Assembly (NCBI GenBank): GCA_033026295.1
Contig: CM065175.1
Span: forward strand, 23,012,837 to 23,076,836
Length of the DNA stretch: 64,000 nt
Source: Channa striata
Taxonomy: Eukaryota; Chordata; Actinopteri; Anabantiformes; Channidae
Reading direction: 5' to 3'
The notes under the pieces are model-generated. The model had not been told where the DNA came from. It was given only the letters and a program-made list of their open reading frames with translations, and made no database searches. This document shows, one piece after another, positions 28,101 through 34,949 of the stretch. The number at the start of each line of letters is the position of its first letter. The first letter of the stretch is position 1. Both the position numbers and the translations under genes were made by a program.

Positions 28101-30849
28101 CCACCGACCCACCACGGTGTGATTCGTGTAACCGATCAGTTATTTTACATTTTACTCGTTTAGTGAAGACACTTATGCAGCGGTAGAGTCAAATGAAATG
28201 AGTGGATCAACATTTACAAGCCAATAAACGTAAGCAGTTGGTTTCGTGACCTTCTGACCGCAGCTACATACGATTAATCAGTAAAAGCTGCACCGCGCTG
28301 CTAATGTAATGATCTGCCAAAGCCCCTTAATGGGATTCCGTATTCTGACTGTCAGCTGAAAGCTTTTGTCCAACAGTCTTTTGAGGGAAAACACAGGACA
28401 CGTTTCATAATTGAATAATAATTCTTGAAAACACTTGATACCAGCATGTCAAGTATCAGCTGTCAGCAGTTTCCGTTACTGTCCTGTAAATGTAGAAAAA
28501 CTCCAGCCGGGGGGAAGATTTAGTACTTCATCAAGCAGTTCATCAACCATTACCTTTTCTTTGGACAGAAAATCATTTCAGTCAACAATCCACGTTTAAT
28601 ATGAGGCTATAAAAGTAATAAGGGCGTCATAAAAAGTAATTGTTGCATTGTTGGTGTTCACGCACCTGGTATAGATTTTCCCGGTTTCCAAAGCAGCTTA
28701 TCTGCTTTTGATTTTTTTTATTTTTCCTATAAATGAAAATCAAGACGCCAGATTTGTGTTTTATTGTTTACAGGAGCTTTTGGAATCGATCGGAGCTACA
28801 GCTACAGCGCCAGCCTCGGAAAGTATTACAACAAAGGTATTTAATCCCCCGATTTTCACCCCTTTCCTCTCACTAAACCGAACTGCATTGGGTAAAATTT
28901 ACCCACAGCTGCACTTTGATTTTTGTGCCCGTTGTGCAAATGTTATAAGGTGCGTGTGGACGCTCTGCAGGACATTAGCCGGACAGACGGCAGACTTTCA
29001 TCTCTTCCTGATCTGCTGGAACTGTGTGGCTGAAGACTTTGAGATCTAAAAGTTTTTGTGTATAAAAATATCATAAACAAAAATGTATTTAATTATTCGC
29101 AGGTTATTTTATTCGACTGTCCACCACCATCTCAACCCATAAAAGGAACAAATTTTCAACGTTCCCTGGTTGCATGTCATAAAAACATTCAAAGAATTTT
29201 GAGAAATGTGCAGAAATTGTCTTGTAAATCTTATATAATCCAAACTAGCTGCACTAACGTTCTGATCCGCATGTTCCTCAGATGTGTTTTAACCTGTGTG
29301 ACTTTGCATCCTGTGCGGTGACAGAGCTGAAGGACACGGTGGCCGCGAGCAGCAGCTCTCTGAACAGTGAAAATCCTTACGCCACCATCAAAGATCTGCC
29401 CGGCCTGCCCTTCTGCCCGCCGGAGAGCAGCTACATGGAGATGAAGTCGGCCGTGCCCAGAGAGAGAGCGTACACCGAGATCAGCCCGCCACCGTTCAAC
29501 ACCGCCACGCTGCGCAGAGGTGAGCGTCGCCTTTGACCTCCACGCTGCCGACTTCAAGCACGACCGAACATTAGACGACGAGTGTTACGAGGTCACAGTT
29601 AGTAGCAAGGTCGTTTTGCTTATGAGCCGACATCATGCTTCCAAAAGGTAGATTTTTAATTTTTTGGCCTAAATAAAGACTCAACAAAGGAGAATATTTA
29701 GGCAGAACGAGGAATTAACAAGAACGGAGTATCACAGGTTTGTATTGTTTGTATTGATCATGTACAGTACTGTGCAAAAGTTTCAGGCAGGTGTGAAAAA
29801 ATGCAAAGAATGCTTTCAAAAATGGAAGTGTTCATTTATTTTTATAAATGAACAAAAGAAAAATCTAAATCAATGTTCATTCACTGCATTTTGTTCATTT
29901 ATGATAATACATGTTTAACATTTACATTTCTTTGTTTGCAGCATTTTTTCACGCCTCAAACTTTTGCACACTTCTGTATAAACTCAGAGCAAGTTGGGAT
30001 ACAGGAATGTTTGCCAATTTTTGCTTAACCAATGTCATAACTTAATTTTAAAATTATTAAAATGAATCAGGTATAAGTATGACGGGTTATAAAAACGTCA
30101 TCCTGTCCACCTCTCTGAGACCCATGAAACTCACTTCACAGTAGAAACCCACAGGCTGTGTCCTGTCAGACAGAGGGAAGGACAGGACGTCCTCAAGGCA
30201 CAAATGAACAACTGTTCACCTGGAAGTAAAGAAAAGAGTCTGAGGGGAAAAGGAGGCGCAGCACAGAGGAAACTCGGGGAAACGGGATGAGGATGTTCTT
30301 TTATTACCTCTGTATTCTATTATGGCATAACTAGCAGTATTATAGCAACACGATGGGAACATCAGGCTATTGTACGTTTGCCCGAATCATGTCGTTAGAT
30401 TAATAACCCAATTGGCTTAGTATCAGATCTTGCTAAATGCTGGGATAGACGAAGTGATGGGGAGTATTGTACCATCAATAATCCACAAGCTCTATAATGA
30501 TAAAATAATCATGTTAGGAAGCGTTTCTTGTGTGATTCAATAAGGAATAATTATGACGCACACAAAATACGGAGGATTTTTAAATCCGTGAAGGTGTTTG
30601 GGGTCGTAACTTGCCCTGTGATGGTGTGTGTGTGTGAGGAGGAGATTTTTAAAACCCTACAGTATTTATTTAGCATTAGTTGGCGCCGCTACTGCTGCTA
30701 TAATTAGATTTTAGAAACAGTCCTACTGTACGGTAGAATCCCTCTGAGAGCTTAATTAACCACAGACATAGATACTGTAACTACAAGAACATTTATAGAC
30801 CGAGGCTGAGCCAACAACAAATTAGAAACAGCAATATCACCAGCTATCC

Positions 30850-30888
<39 letters not shown>

Positions 30889-31289
30889 TCTGTGTGTTTC
30901 TGTGTGAATCTGTGTGTGTGACCAGGAAACTCGACAGTTTGACCATTTCAGGAAAAAAGTTTTAGACACTGAAGCGAGCACCCAAAGGTGAATGAGCAGA
31001 CGTGGCGTCTCCTTTGATAAATGCCCTTGTGTCAAAGGTGGGACGTGTTTGCTTTTAGCTCAGCCCTGTTCTGTTTAATCTTCCCCCCCCCTCAGAGCGA
31101 CAGAGCTCCCTGGGTCACGCGTCACACGAGGACCCCCAGAGCCACTACGACCTCCCAGTGAACAGCCACATCCCGGGACACTATGACCTGCCCCCAGTCC
31201 GCCGGCCCCCTCCCCTGCCCCCTCCCCAGAAGAACAACTCAGTGACAGCAGCACAGCCAGATTCTCCCCCTTCTCACTTCAGGGGATGA
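12994..31289 (+). CDS. pear1: PEAR1, platelet endothelial aggregation receptor 1 (complete, 22 coding exons)
   Basis: This is a single-pass surface receptor of the MEGF10/11/12-PEAR1 family, known in mammals for platelet contact signalling and endothelial and megakaryocyte regulation. The exons, joined at GT-AG sites with consistent phases, are 12994-13100, 13455-13556, 13653-13753, 16209-16301, 19785-20031, 21427-21529, 21817-21953, 22036-22248, 23317-23491, 23572-23692, 23828-23991, 24773-24875, 26149-26301, 26405-26536, 26688-26819, 26969-27091, 27205-27423, 27757-27866, 27967-28093, 28774-28836, 29325-29519 and 31096-31289. They give 3114 nt, or 1037 residues, about the length of human PEAR1. 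The domains are a signal peptide (1 to about 22), an EMI domain (about 24-103), some 15 EGF-like repeats (104-735), a membrane helix (about 758-778) and a tail with NSEY 802, NPSY 820, ENPY 924, YMEM 945 and two HYDLP motifs (990, 1002). The ending NSHIPGHYDLPPV marks PEAR1 rather than MEGF10 or MEGF11. The acceptor just before the ATG implies an upstream non-coding exon. Confidence 0.95.
13455..13556 (+). CDS. pear1: pear1 coding exon 2: EMI domain, middle
   Basis: The acceptor TTTTCAG ends at 13454 and the donor CACAG|GTACGA starts at 13557. The exon encodes about residues 36-70, with the EMI cysteines in EEPCSDPRTSYRCVRHR, matching the family pattern in which CT(D/S).. and CxRHR precede YRTAYR. 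It runs from phase 2 to phase 2. The following 96-nt intron is open in frame (see findings). Confidence 0.92.
13653..13753 (+). CDS. pear1: pear1 coding exon 3: EMI domain, end
   Basis: The acceptor TCTCTTTCAG ends at 13652 and the donor GTCC|GTAAGT starts at 13754. The exon encodes about residues 70-103, including IIYKTAYRQAV and QCCPGYYESRDKCV. The CCPG(Y/F)YES block is the hallmark end of an EMI domain in this family. Confidence 0.93.
15861..15884. repeat. (ATT)8 microsatellite in pear1 intron 3
   Basis: A run of ATT units, preceded by an imperfect AATTAT stretch. Confidence 0.9.
16209..16301 (+). CDS. pear1: pear1 coding exon 4: EGF-like repeat 1
   Basis: The acceptor CATCAACAG ends at 16208 and the donor AGCG|GTATGA starts at 16302. 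It encodes residues 104-134, with CTKECVHGRCVAPDRCQC and WRGDDC, the first EGF-like module after the EMI domain. It follows a 2.45-kb intron with no other recognisable coding sequence. Confidence 0.92.
17994..18166. repeat. Diverged dispersed teleost repeat in pear1 intron 4
   Basis: The order CCGTCCGTCCATCGTCTGTA, ATCCTGCTGTCA, GTGAGAGGTGGGGTTCACCC, GGGGCGACACAGACAGACAA, CATTCACATTAAC and TAGAGCCACTAATAAACATG matches a familiar fish repeat (..gcgagaggcggggtacaccctgg..cacagagacagacaaccattcac..tagagtcaccaattaacctaacatgcatg). No coding potential is seen. Confidence 0.65.
19785..20031 (+). CDS. pear1: pear1 coding exon 5: EGF-like repeats 2-3
   Basis: The acceptor ATCTTTCAG ends at 19784 and the donor ACATT|GTGAGT starts at 20032. 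This is the largest exon of the gene (247 nt, about residues 135-216). It carries two laminin-type EGF modules, HWGPGCSQTCKCENGAFC and PAGTFGKGCLQRCKCG, each closed by a C.CPPGF or C.CRDGF turn. Confidence 0.94.
21427..21529 (+). CDS. pear1: pear1 coding exon 6: EGF-like repeat 4
   Basis: The acceptor TCTCCCCAG ends at 21426 and the donor GGACG|GTATGT starts at 21530. It encodes residues 217-251 with CEKTCDRKCQARCPCQNGG and CACPPGWT, and ends in phase 0. Confidence 0.93.
21817..21953 (+). CDS. pear1: pear1 coding exon 7: EGF-like repeat 5
   Basis: The acceptor CTTGTGCAG ends at 21816. It encodes residues 252-296, with CTERCPEGRFGANC, CLCHNSGKC and CRCAKGFTGN. The donor AACAG|GTGTGT at 21954 is the first unit of a (GT)10 microsatellite, so the 5' splice site is embedded in a repeat. 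The following intron is only 82 nt. Confidence 0.92.
21954..21973 (+). repeat. (GT)10 microsatellite forming the pear1 intron 7 donor
   Basis: The repeat starts at the first base of the intron, so the GT of the splice donor is the first repeat unit. Confidence 0.95.
22036..22248 (+). CDS. pear1: pear1 coding exon 8: EGF-like repeats 6-7
   Basis: The acceptor TGCCCTCAG ends at 22035 and the donor CTCAG|GTGAGT starts at 22249. It encodes about residues 297-367 with CNEECAAGTYGQDC, CDCANGARCYN, CLCEPGFSGPHC and CETGKYGMHCERTC. Repeat 7 is completed by exon 9. Confidence 0.94.
23317..23491 (+). CDS. pear1: pear1 coding exon 9: EGF-like repeats 7-8
   Basis: The acceptor GTTGTCCAG ends at 23316 and the donor TTCACA|GTGAGT starts at 23492. 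It encodes about residues 368-426, with CHPMKGECTCQPGW, NETCALGFYGHGC and CLCVNGGVC. The CHP..GECTCQPGWAG.YCNETC pattern is typical of this protein family. Confidence 0.94.
23572..23692 (+). CDS. pear1: pear1 coding exon 10: EGF-like repeat 9
   Basis: The acceptor GCTGTTTCAG ends at 23571 and the donor GAGG|GTAAAG starts at 23693. It encodes residues 427-466 with GVHCERPCKSGTYGKNC, CSCKNVVDC and CFCKEG. Intron 9 before it is only 80 nt. Confidence 0.93.
23828..23991 (+). CDS. pear1: pear1 coding exon 11: EGF-like repeat 10
   Basis: The acceptor TTTCTGCAG ends at 23827 and the donor GTCCC|GTAAGT starts at 23992. It encodes residues 467-521, with WRGADCSTPCSEGTWGPGC, CPCANGAKC and CTCTAGWQGEHC. 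Confidence 0.93.
24773..24875 (+). CDS. pear1: pear1 coding exon 12: EGF-like repeat 11
   Basis: The acceptor CATATGCAG ends at 24772 and the donor TGGGGG|GTAAGT starts at 24876. It encodes residues 522-555, with MGTFGPGCLKRCDCVHADGC and CHCLPGWGG. The donor sits in a run of six G, so its exact base is set by reading frame. Confidence 0.9.
25290..25622 (+). mobile_element. 3' remnant of a non-LTR retrotransposon (LINE)
   Basis: A degraded reading frame carries FVRSAPFAWNKLQKDWK followed by LTELISLRTFK, the usual end of the reverse transcriptase ORF of fish LINEs (SYAAP.AWN.LQ.DLKL..L.SL..FK). It is followed by the short 3' UTR seen in such elements (CTGCCGTCTATCTC...TGGTTAAACAGAGGTTAA) and an AATAATAATAAA-type tail. 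The element is 5'-truncated, with upstream frame breaks, and lies in pear1 intron 12 in sense orientation. The exact clade is not assignable by eye. Confidence 0.75.
26149..26301 (+). CDS. pear1: pear1 coding exon 13: EGF-like repeat 12
   Basis: A long pyrimidine tract and CCGCCAG end at 26148, and the donor AACA|GTACGT starts at 26302. It encodes residues 556-606 with CSEPCSEGLWGRHC, CFKRCPNSDTC and CVCRPGYWGGTC. From here one phase-1 exon encodes one EGF module, as expected for exon-shuffled repeats. Confidence 0.93.
26405..26536 (+). CDS. pear1: pear1 coding exon 14: EGF-like repeat 13
   Basis: The acceptor CGCCGGCAG ends at 26404 and the donor CAAG|GTTGGC starts at 26537. It encodes residues 607-650 with CRAGTYGEQCGMSCPSC, YHCHHVTGKCDCLPGY and GPNC, and is phase 1 at both ends. 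Confidence 0.92.
26688..26819 (+). CDS. pear1: pear1 coding exon 15: EGF-like repeat 14
   Basis: The acceptor GTGTTGCAG ends at 26687 and the donor ATAC|GTGAGT starts at 26820. It encodes residues 651-694 with CPAGSYGKLCSEVCVSC, NNSTCDHRDGHCECLPGW and ATDC. Its 132-nt length equals that of exon 14. Confidence 0.93.
26969..27091 (+). CDS. pear1: pear1 coding exon 16: EGF-like repeat 15 (last)
   Basis: The acceptor GTTTTCCAG ends at 26968 and the donor CAAG|GTAAAG starts at 27092. It encodes residues 695-735 with CSQGRFGPFCTQTCSC, CDRFTGNCVCENGGDDC. It ends the ectodomain repeats about 20 residues before the membrane helix. Confidence 0.92.
27205..27423 (+). CDS. pear1: pear1 coding exon 17: membrane helix and juxtamembrane tail
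   Basis: The acceptor TCCGGCAG ends at 27204 and the donor CCAG|GTACAG starts at 27424. It encodes residues 736-808: a short acidic stalk, a helix of about 21 residues (758-778, rich in I, V and L), the basic stop-transfer YRRRQKDK, and NSEYAVP (802-808), an NxxY tyrosine motif. Confidence 0.95.
27757..27866 (+). CDS. pear1: pear1 coding exon 18: cytoplasmic tail, NPxY region
   Basis: The acceptor GCGTACAG ends at 27756 and the donor ATCAAG|GTGAAT starts at 27867. It encodes residues 809-845, with HSYHHYYSNPSYHTLSQ. The NPSY (820-823) is the conserved PTB-type motif of PEAR1 and MEGF10 proteins. The exon ends in phase 0. Confidence 0.93.
27967..28093 (+). CDS. pear1: pear1 coding exon 19: cytoplasmic tail
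   Basis: The acceptor AATCCTACAG ends at 27966 and the donor TCAG|GTCTGT starts at 28094. It encodes residues 846-887, with NNQLFCSVKNTERERRG and TLPADWKHHEP. The LPADWK..EP pattern recurs in the tails of this family. Confidence 0.91.
28774..28836 (+). CDS. pear1: pear1 coding exon 20: cytoplasmic tail (63 nt)
   Basis: The acceptor GTTTACAG ends at 28773 and the donor AAAG|GTATTT starts at 28837. It is the smallest exon and encodes residues 888-908, with FGIDRSYSYSASLGKYYNK. DRSYSYSYS..YNK is a conserved tail block of PEAR1 and MEGF10. It is phase 1 at both ends, so skipping it would keep the frame. Confidence 0.92.
29325..29519 (+). CDS. pear1: pear1 coding exon 21: NPxY and YMEM tyrosine motifs
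   Basis: The acceptor GGTGACAG ends at 29324 and the donor AGAG|GTGAGC starts at 29520. It encodes residues 909-973, with LNSENPYATIKDLPGLP (NPxY at 924-927) and ESSYMEMK (YxxM at 945-948). In mammalian PEAR1 a phosphotyrosine in this part of the tail links the receptor to Src-family kinases and PI3K. Confidence 0.94.
29763..29978. mobile_element. Short non-autonomous DNA transposon with terminal inverted repeats
   Basis: The left end TACAGTACTGTGCAAAAGTT and the right end AACTTTTGCACACTTCTGTA are imperfect inverted repeats; over about 26 bases some 22 pair. The ends match a repeat I recognise as common in teleosts (CTGTGCAAAAGTTT.AGGCAGGTGTGAAAAAATGC). The interior is only about 165 bp and AT-rich, so it is an internally deleted copy. 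It lies in pear1 intron 21. Confidence 0.75.
30853..30884. repeat. (AC)16 microsatellite in pear1 intron 21
   Basis: Sixteen perfect AC units, about 210 bases before the final pear1 exon. Confidence 0.95.
31096..31289 (+). CDS. pear1: pear1 coding exon 22: proline-rich C-terminus and stop
   Basis: The acceptor CCCCCCTCAG ends at 31095 and the TGA stop is 31287-31289. It encodes residues 974-1037 with SHYDLPVNSHIPGHYDLPPV followed by RRPPPLPPPQ, a possible SH3 ligand. The last residues (QPDSPPSHFRG) differ from the mammalian ending, as far as I can recall it. Confidence 0.94.
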
Positions 31290-32645
31290 TTTCGGGCCCG
31301 TGCTTGCAGAGACAGAGCGAACTTTCCGCTCCTCCCTGGCAATCAGAGCTGCAGACCACCCACAGAGCAGCGGCGAGGCGTCTGTCCCACCGAGGAACTA
31401 ATGTTTACTGCAGATGCCCCCCAACCCCAACCCCAACTCCCCCCCACCTTCCTGACTCAACACTGCCCCTGCGTGGGCTGAAGTGGTCCTCGCTTCACCG
31501 TGACAGACTTGTCATCCAGACCCGGGAAGCAGCAGACTGCGGTGAGGACGGCTGCACCGTGGCGACACCAGCGGGGTTTCAGCTGCGTTCACGGCCCGTG
31601 GGAAAAACACCCCGGAGGCGTCACGGTTAAAAACAGTAACTGGGGAATGTTTATGTTTGAGCTCATCCACAAAAGCTGTAATTCAAGTTTATTGCTCATT
31701 CTGCTACTGATGATCCTCTTGAAATGTCCCGTTCCATCAGAAAGCAAAGTTTCTCAGACTCACACGTCATCACTTAGTGTTTTTGTTGCTTTTTTTGGTT
31801 AAACAGTGAAACAAGAGCTGGATCTTATTCTACATCTTGTCAACCTCAAAGAAAAGTTAATGGGATCTGAACCAGATGCTACAAGTATAAATAAATTCTC
31901 ATGACAATGTATTAATTGCAGATACTCAGGTTTTATGAATCTGGAGAATTAACATCGTTTCCAAATTTTACCAAACCCGAGAGCCACGTTCACCAGCATC
32001 AGATTTTTCCAAATATTGCTGCTGGCAGATTGAAACTTTGTAAATATAGAAAAGTATATTGTAAAACTCACATTTATGTACCACGAACAGCCCGATTCAG
32101 GATGAACATGTTTTTATGGGTCTGTTTAGGCAAAGATCATAAACTTTTTTATTAATACGTGCCAAAAAGGTCAGTGTAAGCTCAAACACTGTCTTCAGTT
32201 GTGAAAAATTAAGCAAACCAAACCGGGAAGCACAAGTCAAACCAAAGCAGCATTATGAATGTTAACGTCGTTTGCATGGCGTTTCAAAAAGGCCACTTCA
32301 TTCGGTTTTTTGGCCTCTTCGCGTTCTGCCATGACTGCATTAAAAGCTGTGTAAAATGTGTTTGCTTCAGATTTTTTTTTACGTCTGGGAAAAAGCAGAG
32401 GGCCTTGCTTGAAGTTTGTCATTATTTCTAAGTAGTTATGTCAACCAAAGTCTCGCTGCCTCTGAGTCATTTTACAGTTATTCTGCCAAACCCAGTGTAC
32501 CACAGAGAATGTACGTTCTACTTTAAATGCTATAATTTTGGGCAGAGCTTCAGCTTTTTTGTTGTTTTTCATATGGCCATATATTTGTGAATGTAACCAC
32601 GAGTACATGTTGTGTATATAATGTAAATAAAAATGTCTGCACTTT
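31290..32645 (+). other. pear1: pear1 3' UTR with two candidate poly(A) signals
   Basis: No coding sequence follows the stop. AATAAA occurs at 31890-31895 and again at 32626-32631, the second followed within about 15 bases by a CTGCA-type cleavage context. The 3' UTR is therefore about 0.6 kb or 1.35 kb, and which signal is used cannot be told from sequence. Its first part, to about 31,460, is C-rich, and the distal part is AT-rich. Confidence 0.55.
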
Positions 32646-33079
32646 TCAACGGCGACTGTGATTGACAATACAAACTGAGCTCGGGGGTGAAAGAAAAATT
32701 ACAAATGGTGACTGAAAAATAAGTTTTACTCAGCATTATTTTAGAAAATGGCAAACAAAAACAAAACTTTACATCAACTGAGTGAGTGGCATTTCGGTAA
32801 AGACAATGGCATCATTACGAGAGATGGGACATAACTTCAATCAGACGGAAGATTACAACAACAAATCCATTTTGTTTTAAATGATTTATGAGGCCTCCAT
32901 CACTACATGATCAGGCAGGGTTCAGGGGTTTGCAAAGGCCTTTCAAGAGTTTATGCAGAACATCAATGGTGTGAACGTCACTTTGAATCTTCTTGTTTAA
33001 CCTGAATTAATATTGTAGGCAAATGTTAAACATTAGCTCGAGAAGACACTAGAACAAGAGAAAGTCTTAGTGTTGCTGT

Positions 33080-34608
33080 ACCATTTTTTTTCTGGTTTTT
33101 ATTCAGAAAGTCCTCTGAAAAAGCCTGACCATACAAAAGCTTTACATGATCTGTTGTAAGAGGGATGACAAGTGATGGAGTCTCATAAATGTACAAGCAC
33201 ATGAGATAAATACCATGTTTCCATTATTTGTACATGTGTCATAGCGGCCAAATATGAAACATATTCGGAGGTCTAACAATCATCATGGATAGTTTAAGGC
33301 ACTTTTGGAATCACACGGTCGAAAATCCAAAAAGGCAAAAAAAAGTGGCACAAATACTCTTTATAAAGTATGACACAAACAAAAAAATGCCACAAAAAGC
33401 TATCAAGTATTTTCCATAAATGCTTAGATATGCTTTTCTCTATAGTATAAATGACTTAAGCTACTAGACTACAGTACAAATCTACCTGCTGTGCATAATT
33501 GGCAAAGGCCCTTAATAAAAGCAGTGCATGAAGCCAAAGTCGCAAACCTCAGCAATCCTCCTTAGATCCCAAAATCATGCTTGGGGATTTGAAAAGCCAA
33601 TAAGCTTAAAGGAAAAGAGGGAGGGGAAAAAAAAAAAAAGCCCTTATGACCAGTTTTAGGAGCAACACAAACCAGAGGATGGCTGACAGTCACAAGACTG
33701 CGATACGAGGCATGTGAGCAGAGAACAGTGATTGTCGAGGCTCCGTTCCGTCCTCTGGAGGCACATGTGTATTTCTAATCTTTAAAGCTTGTTAAGATAT
33801 TACCAAAAACTACGGTTGCATTCTCCAAATAGCAGCAACAGTTCTCTAAGAGAATAGTGTTGTTTTGGTTGAATAAGCTGAAAAATCTTATAAATATATA
33901 TACTGCATATTTGGCACCAAATTTGTAGATATACTCAAAATATACTGTAATATTTCTGACATTTCCTTTGGTAAACTACACATTCGACACTGTCCTATGA
34001 TCACGACGAAACATCTCTGCAACTACATCGAGCCGAGACTCGTTTAAATGACTACATTTAACATTTCCAGCAAACAATAATTCCTTTTCCCACATGCTTT
34101 CAAAGACATATCCAAATACATTTCTATGAGGCTGAGCTGTGAACTGAAGAAAAAAATATATATTAATATGTGTTTGCACCACAGCTGCCCAACGGTACGA
34201 CCTAAATCCACACGTAAATGTACAACATCTCGGTTTGAGGCTAAGGAGAGACAAAGAAGCCCCGTGGGACACCCTGAGCGAACATCTCTTTGGCTTTCTT
34301 TGGAAAAATTAAGAAACAAACAAGCCAACAACTAACTTTCCTGTGTGGCATGTAAAGATTGAACGACGCTGCTCCGAAACAAGGCAAACTCTGTCAGACA
34401 CAACCAACCAAATAAAGATTGGCTCCATTTGATGAAAGATATCATGAGTAACAAACCCAGCAGGATCCATTTTCCTGTTGTGTGTACGGCTCTGGAGACC
34501 TATTCCTGACAGGGTTCACTAGCTGTGCGTGTTGAGTGTTGACAGCCTGGCCATTAAATGTGAAACCCTGGCTCGGATCGAAGCACAAGCACTGGTCAAT
34601 AGAGCTCT

Positions 34609-34644
<36 letters not shown>

Positions 34645-34913
34645 CTACGCAGGCAGACACGCAGAGCAAATTACAGTTCAAGCATTAGCATAGCACACAT
34701 GCAATAACATAACTCGACTATAGTAACTCTAAAGCTGAATATGAAAATCCTGTGCCCTCTGCCCATACCTTCAAGCAAATCTAACCCGCAGATTAATCTG
34801 AATACAAAATAAGACAATGTCATATAAAAAAATAAAGACAAACATCCCAATTGTAGAAAATGATTCTCCTCAGTGGGCTACAGGAGGTTGGGTGTTGAGG
34901 TGCTGCTTGGTTG
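33080..34913 (-). other. lmna: lmna 3' UTR
   Basis: After the stop no coding frame follows. The first AATAAA I see on this strand is the complement of 33098-33103, giving a 3' UTR of about 1.8 kb that ends near 33,080. It contains a (GT)12 repeat at 34611-34634 and AT-rich stretches. The 3' ends of lmna and the distal pear1 site are about 430 bp apart, so the messages should not overlap. Confidence 0.5.
34611..34634. repeat. (GT)12 microsatellite in the lmna 3' UTR
   Basis: Twelve GT units followed by GAGAGAGAGA. In the lmna transcript it reads as a (CA)n run, a form that hnRNP L is known to bind. Confidence 0.9.
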
Positions 34914-34949
34914 TTACATGACGGAGCAGTTCTCCGGCTTGGTGCGACC
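34914..34949 (-). CDS. lmna: lmna coding exon 12: CaaX box and stop
   Basis: The 36 nt encode GRTKPENCSVM and a TAA stop. The C-terminal CSVM is a farnesylation-type CaaX box, equivalent to CSIM of mammalian prelamin A. The acceptor CTGTTTCAG precedes 34949. The short exon lies 790 nt beyond exon 11 and is found only by looking for the CaaX end. Confidence 0.93.
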   Translation of the reverse strand, partial: GRTKPENCSVM

